A DNA stretch of 64,000 nt, from assembly GCA_030145015.1 (NCBI GenBank), contig JAQYWI010000001.1, positions 32,224 to 96,223 on the forward strand, written 5' to 3'. The DNA comes from Desulfobacterales bacterium (GTDB lineage Bacteria > Desulfobacterota > Desulfobacteria > Desulfobacterales > JAHEIW01). Shown piece by piece: positions 51,916-60,483 of the stretch (its first letter is position 1; each line of letters starts with the position of its first letter). The position numbers and the translations under genes were made by a program. The notes beneath the pieces are model-generated. The model saw nothing but the letters and a program-made list of their open reading frames with translations. It ran no database searches and was not told the DNA's origin.

Positions 51916-54798
51916 TTATTTCGCGAGCTCTGCTTTTATCGCGCGTCCCAGCCTTTCCAGTAAATACGGCTTCTTAATATAGGGTCCGGCACCCATTTTT
52001 TGGGCCGCCTTCACGCGTTCGGATTCAGAATATCCACTGGCAATGATGGTTTTTTGGCCCGGATGAATTGCTGTAATTTGCTTGTAGGTTTCGAGGCCGT
52101 CTATTCCCGGATCCATGATCATATCCAGCACCATTAAATCCGCAGAATGATGGTGCATGTGATTCACAGCCGCTTCGCCACTGGCAGCGGTGGCTACATT
52201 ATATCCCAGCTTTTCCAGCATCTCGGAGGCGATCTGCCGCTGTTCTTTAATATCGTCGACAACGAGAATGGACTCACCCCGGCCCTTAATTTCTTCAAGG
52301 CTTACGAGGTTTGTGTCTATAATTAATTCCTGGCGAGTGACGGGAAAGTAAAGGGTGATGGCCGTTCCTTTGCCTTCTTGGCTATTAATATCGATATATC
52401 CCCGGTGATCTTTTACCGTGCCCCACACCACCGCCATTCCCAATCCGGTACCACTGCGGCCCATGGACTTTTTCGTATAAAACGGTTCAAAAATACGTTC
52501 AATATCTTCAGGGGCCATGCCGATTCCGGTGTCCTCAATTGTTAATGTGACATAATCGCCTCTACCGATTTCATCAAATGCATTTTTATTTTTGTCCTCG
52601 TGTCGATTTTCGCTGCGAATGATTATTTTGCCCCCGTCAAGCATTGCTTCGGCCGCGTTGGATACCAAATTCATTATGGTCTTTGACAGATGAACCGGAG
52701 AACCTAAAATGTTTAACAGATTGGCTTCCAGATAGCGTTCCACTTTTACATCGGGATGGTCTATTTGTAATTTTTCGTGTTCGGGGCTAAGCAGGTATTC
52801 CGAAACGATGCTGTTTAAATTAACGACTTCTGTAGCCGCGACCCCTCTTCGGGCCAGCGTTAATAAATCCTGGACGATCGCCGCCGCTTTTTCGCCGGAT
52901 TTTTGAATGGTTAAAATGGGCTTTCGAAGGGGGCTGCTTCCATCGATCTCCATTAATAAGAGCTCTGGATAACTGACAATTCCAGATAAAATATTGTTCA
53001 AATCATGAGCCACACCACCAGCGAGAGTACCGATGGCCTCCATCTTCTGAGCGCGTTGCAGCTGGGCCTGCAAATCCTTTTTTTCCAGATCCGCCAGCTT
53101 GAGTTCGGTGATGTCGTTGCCGATGCACAGAATTTCCTTAAACTGCCCCTTCTCATTAAAAATCGGTTGATACGTCCAGGCGATCCAGACTTTCTCTCGG
53201 TTTCGGCGCTCCGTTTCGTTTTCGTTGACCATCGGCCGGTCCGGGTTTTTTTGCAGGGCGTTGACCAGGGCTTCAAAACCCTGACGGTTTGCCCGGCCGG
53301 CCGGCAAAATAATCTGTTTGGCATTTTTGCCGAGCATTTCATTTTCGGTATAGCCAAAAAGCCGCTGGGCGAATTCATTCGAAAAGGTAACGCGACCTCC
53401 CGTCTCTATCCGCAGGATAACACTGTTGGCGGTTTCGACAAGTTCGCGATATTTGTTTTCGCTCCGTTGTAGTTTTACAAAGGACCTTGCGTTCATGATA
53501 CTGGTTGCGAGCTGGGACCCCAGACCCATCAAGAGGTTTACGTCGCTTTGCCGCAGCGGTGTTTTGGATTTAATATTGTCGACCGCTAAAATTCCCAGCG
53601 CTTCCTGTTCATATACAATTGGAACACAGATCACGGACTGACCGCCCATTTGTTTTGCAAACTCCAGACTCCTGGGAGACAGCGTGTCTTCAATTTCGCG
53701 GATATCCTGGATTAAAAGCGGTTTGCTTTCTCTCATGGTCAGGATAAACAATCCTTTGGATTCCGGATTATTCAAATTAAATTCGAGTCCCCTTAAAAAA
53801 TTCTCCTGTTTTTTGGTATGGCCAAAACCGGCGCTATAGCGCAGAACGGATTTTTCCTCGTTTGCCAGCATGATCAGGCCGCGGTCAAAATCAAGGCGCT
53901 TATCCATTATGCTGACGACGCTTCTAAGCAGGTCATCAATCGTCAATATTTTGGAGGCCGCCTGCCCGATCTCCTGAACGAGCAGGGCGTTATTATAGCG
54001 AATATTACTTTCCAGAATCTGTTCTTCCCCGGCTGCTCCTTGGGTTTCGACGGTCTGGGTCAGTTCCTTTTTTTCAAGATATTCGGAATAAAATGAAATG
54101 CTTGCTGCGAGCGTGGCCAAGGCGAGCACCACATAGCTCCAAATCGCCGGGGTCATAACCCAAAATAGGATCAGGGCGGTCAGGACACTGAACAAAAGAA
54201 AATAATTACGGATGCGCTTCAAGAGCATGTAGGGCATCTTCTGCCAGCTGATGATATAGCGGCAGCATTCATCGCCTCTGTGAAAACAGGAAGGGTGTTC
54301 AATTTGGGCGAGTTTATCGGTAAAAAATTTCGTTGCGGCCTCGAATACCCCCGTTCGATTGGCGCACTGGTAGGGTTTTTCTTGAACGCCGGGCATGGGA
54401 ACCGAAGTGATCTCCACCCTGTTGGACCCCAATTTTTTGACTTTGACCATGGCCCCGCGACTCATGAACGGGTACATCTTTCCTATCATCATGTAAACTG
54501 CGGTCGGGTTCATTAATCCCAAAGCATACTGTTTGACCGCACCGGCGGCTGCGGAGGTCGTAGAATAGCGCCCGGCATTCCTGGCAATATTCGCATTGCT
54601 GGTCTTTTTTACCAGCGTCTCATGAAAACGATCGATCTGTTCCTGATTAAACCAGTGCGCCGGATCTTCCACCTCGTACCAGGTGATTCCGGCCTCATTC
54701 AGAATCGAATCGATACTTACATCAGGATGATACTTGCTGATATATTCCAAATAAATTTTCATGAGACGGCTGTTATAGAGAGACGCCTTGTCGTTCAT
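51916..54798 (-). CDS. Hybrid sensor histidine kinase (novel sensor, 2 TM, GAF, PAS, HK, REC)
   Basis: A 960-residue kinase. Residues 1-190 form an input region I cannot name; it ends CFHRGDECCRYIISW, which recalls the V4R/XylR-N ligand domains. Two membrane helices follow (about 198-240), then a coiled coil, a GAF domain (about 280-440), a PAS domain (about 450-570), a HisKA dimer domain with GGVAHDLNNIL (His near 597), an ATPase domain (GTGLGMAVVWG) and a C-terminal receiver (ILVVDDIKEQ, VLDMIMDPG). No response regulator gene adjoins, so output is either the built-in receiver or a distant partner. Confidence 0.88.
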   Translation of the reverse strand: MNDKASLYNSRLMKIYLEYISKYHPDVSIDSILNEAGITWYEVEDPAHWFNQEQIDRFHETLVKKTSNANIARNAGRYSTTSAAAGAVKQYALGLMNPTAVYMMIGKMYPFMSRGAMVKVKKLGSNRVEITSVPMPGVQEKPYQCANRTGVFEAATKFFTDKLAQIEHPSCFHRGDECCRYIISWQKMPYMLLKRIRNYFLLFSVLTALILFWVMTPAIWSYVVLALATLAASISFYSEYLEKKELTQTVETQGAAGEEQILESNIRYNNALLVQEIGQAASKILTIDDLLRSVVSIMDKRLDFDRGLIMLANEEKSVLRYSAGFGHTKKQENFLRGLEFNLNNPESKGLFILTMRESKPLLIQDIREIEDTLSPRSLEFAKQMGGQSVICVPIVYEQEALGILAVDNIKSKTPLRQSDVNLLMGLGSQLATSIMNARSFVKLQRSENKYRELVETANSVILRIETGGRVTFSNEFAQRLFGYTENEMLGKNAKQIILPAGRANRQGFEALVNALQKNPDRPMVNENETERRNREKVWIAWTYQPIFNEKGQFKEILCIGNDITELKLADLEKKDLQAQLQRAQKMEAIGTLAGGVAHDLNNILSGIVSYPELLLMEIDGSSPLRKPILTIQKSGEKAAAIVQDLLTLARRGVAATEVVNLNSIVSEYLLSPEHEKLQIDHPDVKVERYLEANLLNILGSPVHLSKTIMNLVSNAAEAMLDGGKIIIRSENRHEDKNKNAFDEIGRGDYVTLTIEDTGIGMAPEDIERIFEPFYTKKSMGRSGTGLGMAVVWGTVKDHRGYIDINSQEGKGTAITLYFPVTRQELIIDTNLVSLEEIKGRGESILVVDDIKEQRQIASEMLEKLGYNVATAASGEAAVNHMHHHSADLMVLDMIMDPGIDGLETYKQITAIHPGQKTIIASGYSESERVKAAQKMGAGPYIKKPYLLERLGRAIKAELAK

Positions 54799-54885
54799 GC
54801 TTCTATTCTACCCGAATTTCAAGTCAATTTTCAAGATTGAATTTTTTTTTGCAATTATTCCTTTATGTTATTGCCACTTCGGGTC

Positions 54886-55890
54886 CTATCCAATCGGGCG
54901 CACAATTTTTGAAGCCGGAACCAGCTGAACCTGGTTTTGCAGATCCGGCAGCATCTCTTGCAATATGCGGTAAGTCGTCGAATGCGGGTGCAGGATGCCC
55001 ACCGCCTCACCATTTAACCTGGCGATACGGATCAGCTCCTTAATTTGCTTTCGGATAAAATCCGGTTTCTGGTAGTGGTCAATAAATACGTCCCGCTGGG
55101 CAAAAGGCACCTGAAACAGACGCGCCGACGGTTTGCACAGAGAATCAGACGTTGTACGGCTGTCAACAAAAAAGAGTCCGCGATGCTTCAAAACGGAAAA
55201 AATTTGATACATCTGGGCCGATTCGGCCGTTAATTTTGAACCCATATGGTTGTTGACCCCTTTAACGCCGGGCATCGTATTGAGGTTTTCCTCGAGCTGT
55301 TTGATCAACTCATCAGGTGTCATTGAGCTTAGCAGTGTTCCGGGGCCGGGGTTCACCCCCGGATATTCAACGGGTTCCATCGGCAAATGCAGCATAATTT
55401 CCAAACCCTTTGAACTCGCTAAGCGGGCAATCTTATTTTGAAAGGGGCTATGCGGCAGAATGGAGAAGGTCAAATTAATATCGAGACCCAAAAATTTTTC
55501 GGCCATTTTTCGGTCATAACCCAGATCATCGATAATGAGTGCGACCCGGGGCAATTTTCCTGATGGCACCGGCCTGGGTTTAGGGATTGACTTCGGAATA
55601 TCAATTTTTGCCAGTGGCTCACGGGCCGGTGTCTTCTCTTCAGGGAAGATTTCAAATGCCGGCTTTTTTTTGAGCGGTTTTTCCTTGGCTTGCGTCGATT
55701 TAGAGACAGACAATGCCGGCGAGGGCTTTTCAGGCGGCGCCAGATGATAGACGATAAATCCAATTGCGACGACCAGCACTGCAAGAATCGCCAGTCCGGC
55801 AAAAGCCTTTGAAAGGGAATTTTTAAGAGGGGTCTTTTTGCGTTTTTGGGGGGAACGTCTCTTTTTTCGGGTTGGTTTTCGTTTAGCCAT
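54886..55890 (-). CDS. Divergent polysaccharide deacetylase (YibQ family)
   Basis: A 334-residue protein with a very basic N-terminal tail (RKPTRKKRRSPQKRKK) and one membrane anchor (AGLAILAVLVVAIGFIVYHL), then a Pro-rich linker and the deacetylase-like domain from about residue 108: VALIIDDLGYD, FSILPHSPFQ, LHLPMEP, NNHMGSKLT and FVDSRTT. The family is a degenerate branch of the NodB fold, and its enzymatic activity is not settled. In many Gram-negative bacteria it sits beside envC and ctpA, as here, which points to peptidoglycan remodelling at division. Confidence 0.85.
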   Translation of the reverse strand: MAKRKPTRKKRRSPQKRKKTPLKNSLSKAFAGLAILAVLVVAIGFIVYHLAPPEKPSPALSVSKSTQAKEKPLKKKPAFEIFPEEKTPAREPLAKIDIPKSIPKPRPVPSGKLPRVALIIDDLGYDRKMAEKFLGLDINLTFSILPHSPFQNKIARLASSKGLEIMLHLPMEPVEYPGVNPGPGTLLSSMTPDELIKQLEENLNTMPGVKGVNNHMGSKLTAESAQMYQIFSVLKHRGLFFVDSRTTSDSLCKPSARLFQVPFAQRDVFIDHYQKPDFIRKQIKELIRIARLNGEAVGILHPHSTTYRILQEMLPDLQNQVQLVPASKIVRPIG

Positions 55891-56118
55891 TTAAGCGCTA
55901 TCAATTAGAGGAGCATTATCCTATAGCCCTGCGTTCGGTAACCCATCACCGGTTATGCTGACCGCAGCCCAACAGGGTGAAACTGCCGCCAAGCCCAAAC
56001 CCCACTTTCAAGACATCTGCTAAATTGAGATGGTATTGAAATCCGGGTCTTCAATCCAAAATCGGTGGCCTATGGCTCTCAGCAAAATGGAAGGGAAAGG
56101 GATACCTGGCCCTCTGGA

Positions 56119-57465
56119 TCAACTATTTAAACTCTTAAAAATGTCATAACTGTTAAGGATTTCAAGAGCCCGCATGATCTGGTTGTCTGTTTGAAGTTGT
56201 TCGAGGCTCAGCGGGCCAACTCTGAATTCCATTTCCCGGGCTTCCGGTTTTGATTCTTTCTTATCGGGCTTTAGGTCCTCTTTTTTTCCCGGCTCGGCTT
56301 CAAGGTGATTTAGAAGGTCTTTTTCTTTTAACAGGCCTTCTTCCTGTAAATCTTTGATATCAAGACGCTTGTGTTTTAAGACGATGTCCGGTTCGATTCC
56401 TTTGGCCTGAATCGAGCGGCCGCTGGGGGTGTAATATCGGGCGATGGTTAACTTAATGCCGGAACCGTCCCGTAAGGTTTCTACTGTTTGGACCGATCCT
56501 TTCCCAAAAGAGGTTGTGCCCAGAATCAGGGCACGGTTTTGGTCCTGCAGGGCTCCCGCCACGATTTCCGAGGCGCTGGCAGTGCCCCCGTTAATTAGCA
56601 CAACCATCGGGTAATTACGGTTCACCGAATCCGCTGTGGCCATATACTCTTTGGTATTCTTTGTGCCGCGTCCCTTGATGGATAAAATTTTGCCTTCTTT
56701 CAGAAAAATATCGCTCACTTTAATGGCCGCATTGAGCAGTCCCCCACCATTGTTGCGCAAGTCTAAAATGAGCCCTTTCAATGGAACTTCGCCCGATTCT
56801 ATTTTACTCAAGGCCTCGTCGAGCTCTTCGGTGGTGGTGCTCGAAAATTGCGACAAGCGAATATAGCCATAGCCGGGTTTAAGTTTGAGGGCCTTGACAC
56901 TAACGACGGGAATGACATCGCGAATCAGTTCAAAATCAATCGGTGTTTTAACACCCGCGCGCATGATCGAAACCGAAACCTTAGTGCCTTTAGGTCCCCG
57001 CATCATATTTACGGCCTCCCGCAAATCTTTGATCGGCTTGCCATCGACTTTGACAATTCGATCCTGAGCCTTGATTCCGGCTTCATAGGCGGGGGTATCC
57101 TCGATAGGCGAGATCACGGTGACAAATCCATCTTTCATGGTGATATGGATTCCAATCCCGGTGAATTCTCCTTTGGTGTCTATTTGCAAATCTTCAAACG
57201 CTTCCGGCGGCAATAGCGCAGAGTGGGGATCTAAGCTTTGAACCATGCCCTGGATGGCATTTTGGATAAGTTCTTTTGAATCGACATCATCAACATATTC
57301 TTTTTCAATAAGTTGAATTACATCCGCAAAAATTTTTAGCCCTTCGTAGGTCTCATCACTTTTGGCGGCAAGATCACCAAAAAAGCCGGCTCCGATAGTC
57401 CAAAAAACCACAGCGGCTACCATTACCATCCAAAGTTTTACGTGCTGGATCTTCTTTGAGTTCAT
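56119..57465 (-). CDS. ctpA: C-terminal processing peptidase (S41, CtpA/Prc-like)
   Basis: A 448-residue secreted serine protease. A signal anchor (LWMVMVAAVVFWTIGAGFFG) is followed by a helical domain, a PDZ domain (TGIGIHITMKDGFVTVISPI...AGIKAQDRIVKVDGK), and the S41 catalytic core with the nucleophile in GGTASASEIV (Ser near 297) and the general-base lysine in SFGKGSVQT (near 322). The acidic, Lys-rich tail (EAEPGKKEDLKPDKKES) is unusual but common in this lineage. It lies downstream of the ftsE-ftsX-envC genes but is split from envC by element E, so it may be transcribed separately. Confidence 0.93.
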   Translation of the reverse strand: MNSKKIQHVKLWMVMVAAVVFWTIGAGFFGDLAAKSDETYEGLKIFADVIQLIEKEYVDDVDSKELIQNAIQGMVQSLDPHSALLPPEAFEDLQIDTKGEFTGIGIHITMKDGFVTVISPIEDTPAYEAGIKAQDRIVKVDGKPIKDLREAVNMMRGPKGTKVSVSIMRAGVKTPIDFELIRDVIPVVSVKALKLKPGYGYIRLSQFSSTTTEELDEALSKIESGEVPLKGLILDLRNNGGGLLNAAIKVSDIFLKEGKILSIKGRGTKNTKEYMATADSVNRNYPMVVLINGGTASASEIVAGALQDQNRALILGTTSFGKGSVQTVETLRDGSGIKLTIARYYTPSGRSIQAKGIEPDIVLKHKRLDIKDLQEEGLLKEKDLLNHLEAEPGKKEDLKPDKKESKPEAREMEFRVGPLSLEQLQTDNQIMRALEILNSYDIFKSLNS

Positions 57466-57498
57466 TAGTTACTCCTTAAATTAAGTACAAATTTCGTA

Positions 57499-57714
57499 TC
57501 AGGATCGCGTTCCGCAGATAATTTACAAAACACGATTTTATTTTAGGCGCCGGGTGTCGGTAAACAGAAGACAGAAGACAGAAAACAGAAACCTTCTGCC
57601 CCGTGTCATCTGTCCTCTGTTTTCTGTGCTCTGTCCTCTATATCTTCCTGACACCTGAACACTGAAACCATAGTTATTATGACTTTTGTTACATTTTTGC
57701 AGGACGCGACACTA
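57499..57714. repeat. TIR element family 1, copy E
   Basis: Left end TCAGGATCGCGTTCCGCAG then ATAATTTACAAAACACG; right end GACTTTTGTTACATTTTTGC...GACGCGACACTA. The core has a tandem run CAGAAGACAGAAGACAGAA (about 57560-57580) answered by CTGTCCTCTGTTTTCTGTGC and an outer CTGACACCTGAACACTGAAA arm. The terminal CTA (57712-57714) is the stop codon of envC. It lies 33 bases upstream of the ctpA start codon. Confidence 0.8.
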
Positions 57715-58911
57715 TCCTGTTTCGAGCCATTGCACCGGGTCCAAAGGTTTGCCATGATGCCGGATCTCGAAATAAAGTTTTGGACCATTGATGGATCCGG
57801 TATCGCCGGCGGTTGCCATGACCTCACCGGCCTCGACCACATCTCCTGCTGTTTTGAAGGCTTCTTCAATATGGCCATATACTGTGTAGTAACTGGCCCC
57901 ATGATCAATAATAATCATGTTTCCATATCCTTTAAACCAATCGGCATAAAGAATTTTACCTGCATAGACCGCTTGAATGGGTTCGCCTCTTTCGGTTTGA
58001 ATCTCGATGCCGCTGCGAAAATTCAGCGTATTAAAGCGGGTATTTTTATACTTACCGAAAAGACTTATTATTTTACCTTTAACCGGCATTTTAAGCAAGC
58101 CCTTATACGCCTGAAACGGTTCACCTCCGGAATATTCATTCGGATCGAGTGAGGCCAATTGGGTGCTTAAATTATTTATTTTGTGATCCAGATTGCGGGC
58201 CGCTTCTTTTAAAGACTCAATCGCAAGCAGCTGGGCAGATTTTTCTTTGCGCACCCGGGACAGCAATGCAGTGCGTTTGGCGCGTTCATTTGCCATCCGC
58301 TCGATTTGCTTTTGGTACTCGGCGGCCCGCTGGCGCTTTACATCCCTATGGCTTTCCAGTTGAGCTTGCACCTTTTTCAGGCTCGACTGATTGTCTACGA
58401 GCGCTTTGATAACTTTTTGGTCATAGGTCAGGATGCGTTCAATTGCCGTTTTGCGCAGCAACAATTCGTGCAGGCTCTCGGCCGAAGCCAGTATATGGAA
58501 TTGGCCCAGCCAGTTCAATTTGTATAAGGCCACTATGCGGCTGGCTACGTATGGCTCACTGGCCTTAATTTGTTGCTTGAAACCTTCGGATGCCATTGTT
58601 GTTGCGGTTATCTTTTTTTCGATCAGGGTCATTTCCCGTCCAAGGGCGTAAATCCTTTTCCTTGATTGATTTAACATCAAATCAACCTGATTTAACCGCT
58701 GAATAATATCAGCTTCCCTGTGAGTAAACTTTTGAATTTTTACCTTGCCCTTCTCAATTTCCCGGTCTATGTCTTTGGCCCTTTTTTTGATTTCTTCAAT
58801 TTGGGGAGACTGATCCTGGGCCTTTAGAATTTGACCGGCAGAAAAAACCAAAAGGCAGCCAATCACCAGGGATGAAATTCGGAAGCCTCTGTTTTTTTTG
58901 CAAAATTTCAT
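57712..58911 (-). CDS. envC: EnvC-like murein hydrolase activator
   Basis: A 399-residue periplasmic protein. ATG 58911 overlaps the ftsX stop (ATGA) and begins a signal peptide (SSLVIGCLLVFSAGQILKA). Residues about 30-260 are a long coiled coil; the C-terminal 120 residues are a LytM domain in which the zinc ligands are lost (FRSGIEI for H-x3-D; LYFEIR for the last H-x-H), so it should be catalytically inactive. EnvC proteins are recruited by FtsEX and activate amidases at the septum. The stop codon is supplied by element E, so the final residues (WLETG) may be altered. Confidence 0.88.
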   Translation of the reverse strand: MKFCKKNRGFRISSLVIGCLLVFSAGQILKAQDQSPQIEEIKKRAKDIDREIEKGKVKIQKFTHREADIIQRLNQVDLMLNQSRKRIYALGREMTLIEKKITATTMASEGFKQQIKASEPYVASRIVALYKLNWLGQFHILASAESLHELLLRKTAIERILTYDQKVIKALVDNQSSLKKVQAQLESHRDVKRQRAAEYQKQIERMANERAKRTALLSRVRKEKSAQLLAIESLKEAARNLDHKINNLSTQLASLDPNEYSGGEPFQAYKGLLKMPVKGKIISLFGKYKNTRFNTLNFRSGIEIQTERGEPIQAVYAGKILYADWFKGYGNMIIIDHGASYYTVYGHIEEAFKTAGDVVEAGEVMATAGDTGSINGPKLYFEIRHHGKPLDPVQWLETG

Positions 58912-59798
58912 CTTAAAAATTGTTTGAGAGAAAGGTAAGATCCCAACCACCCCACCAGCATACTGGTTAAAACAATAGCGCCCGAAATAAGGGGAGAAAG
59001 GAACTGGATATTAAAAAAGCCGGAAAAAACCCCCCGCTCTATATTGGACGCCATGAACAAAAAGGCTAAAAACAAGACTGCCAGGCCGATGCCGGCACCC
59101 AGGGCCCCCTGTAGCAGGCCCTGAATGTAAAAGGGAATCTTGATAAAGCGTTCCGCTGCACCCACCAGTCGCATAATCTCGATTTCGTCCCGCCGGGAAT
59201 AGATTACCAGGCGAATGGTATTGGCCATGATAAACACGGCGGCCATAAAAAAAATTGTGCACATGGCATATCCGGTGAATGTGAACAGATCAAAGATTTG
59301 CGTAAAGCGTCCCAGCCATTTCTGCCCATATTCAACTTCTTCGACTTCATCCAGGGATTCAATTTGGGCGGCCAAAAACTCAACCCTTTCCCAACTCTGG
59401 GTTGCAGCACTCATCCGAATTTCAAACGCGTCGGGCAGGGGATTTTTGACAAGATTGTCAAACAGCGAGGCCTGTCTTTTCATTTGTGCTTTCAGTTGCC
59501 TCAAGGCGTCTTCTTTTGAAATGAATGTCACGCTCTCAACACCGGACATGGCTTGAAATTGGCGTCTTAAGTCCGACATTTCGGAGCTGGGGATATCCGC
59601 CTTCAGATAGGCCATAATCCGCAGCCCCTTTTTCCAGAAATTCATGATTTCATTGGTGTTGATAAAAAAAAGGATAAAGGCGCTGACGATCAGAATGGAT
59701 AACGAAACCGTCAAAAGGGTAACGACATTTAGAAGCCGGTTCTTGCGAAAATCCTCAATGGCCCGTTTAAAGAATAGAATCGTCATAGTCCTTTTCAA
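58908..59798 (-). CDS. ftsX: Cell-division ABC permease FtsX
   Basis: A 296-residue inner-membrane protein with four helices: one near residues 22-45 (LLTVSLSILIVSAFILFF) and three in the C-terminal 130 residues (FMAAVFIMANTIRLVIYSRR, the GALGAGIGLAVLFLAFLF region, and the end). The extracellular domain between helices 1 and 2 (MAYLKADIPSSEM...) is where EnvC docks. Start 59798 or 59786 (two Mets); both overlap the ftsE 3' end. It transmits FtsE ATP hydrolysis to periplasmic wall hydrolases. Confidence 0.92.
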   Translation of the reverse strand: MKRTMTILFFKRAIEDFRKNRLLNVVTLLTVSLSILIVSAFILFFINTNEIMNFWKKGLRIMAYLKADIPSSEMSDLRRQFQAMSGVESVTFISKEDALRQLKAQMKRQASLFDNLVKNPLPDAFEIRMSAATQSWERVEFLAAQIESLDEVEEVEYGQKWLGRFTQIFDLFTFTGYAMCTIFFMAAVFIMANTIRLVIYSRRDEIEIMRLVGAAERFIKIPFYIQGLLQGALGAGIGLAVLFLAFLFMASNIERGVFSGFFNIQFLSPLISGAIVLTSMLVGWLGSYLSLKQFLR

Positions 59799-60483
59799 TA
59801 ATCGACGATGCGTCCAAGCGTCCCTCTTTTAAGTACAAGACACGTCCGCCGGTTTTACGGATCAGATCTTTGTCATGGGTTGCAATGATAACGGTCGTTC
59901 CGCGTATGTGAACACCTCTTAACAGATCCATAACGATGCCGGCGGAATCATCATCCAGGCTGCCGGTGGGCTCGTCAGCCAGAATGATTTTGGGATCACC
60001 GACAATTGCTCGGGCGACCGCCACCCGTTGCTGTTCCCCGCCGGATAGGCTCAGCGGTAGGGCGGTTTGTCGGTCTTCCATACCGACCAATCGAAGCACA
60101 CTCCTGACCTTTTTTTGGATCAGCCGTCTTTTTTTGCCGGCCGCCTCGAGGACCAGCGATACATTATCGAATACGCTTCGGGTCGCAATGAGTTTGTAAT
60201 CCTGGAATATGATGCCGAATTTTCTTCTCAGAAGCGGGACGCGTTTGCGGGGGATGCGGGAAAGATTCATACCGTCGATCAACACCTGACCTTCGGTGAC
60301 CGCTTCGGCCAAATACAAGAGCTTCAGCAGGGTCGTCTTGCCCGCTCCACTGGGCCCGGTGATAAACACAAAGTCATTTTTTGAAATATCAAGGGTGATG
60401 TCGATCAGGGCTTTTTGGGTACCATAATTATGATGGACATGGAACATCCGGATTACAGAGCTTTTGTCATCTGCATCAATCAT
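59767..60483 (-). CDS. ftsE: Cell-division ATPase FtsE
   Basis: A 238-residue ABC ATPase. Walker A GPSGAGKT (43-50), Q-loop in [11 protein letters not shown], signature LSGGEQQR and Walker B ILADEPTG are all intact. A YDDSIL tail extends beyond the usual end. Start overlaps the tolC-like stop by four bases; the 3' end overlaps ftsX. It powers FtsX to control septal peptidoglycan hydrolysis through the EnvC-like protein encoded third in the run. Confidence 0.95.
   Translation of the reverse strand: MIDADDKSSVIRMFHVHHNYGTQKALIDITLDISKNDFVFITGPSGAGKTTLLKLLYLAEAVTEGQVLIDGMNLSRIPRKRVPLLRRKFGIIFQDYKLIATRSVFDNVSLVLEAAGKKRRLIQKKVRSVLRLVGMEDRQTALPLSLSGGEQQRVAVARAIVGDPKIILADEPTGSLDDDSAGIVMDLLRGVHIRGTTVIIATHDKDLIRKTGGRVLYLKEGRLDASSIIEKDYDDSIL

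Noticed and set aside
57560..57640. Short tandem repeats that look like a CRISPR array
   Set aside because: The units are 7 bases, contiguous and mirrored by a complementary arm; there are no spacers or cas genes.
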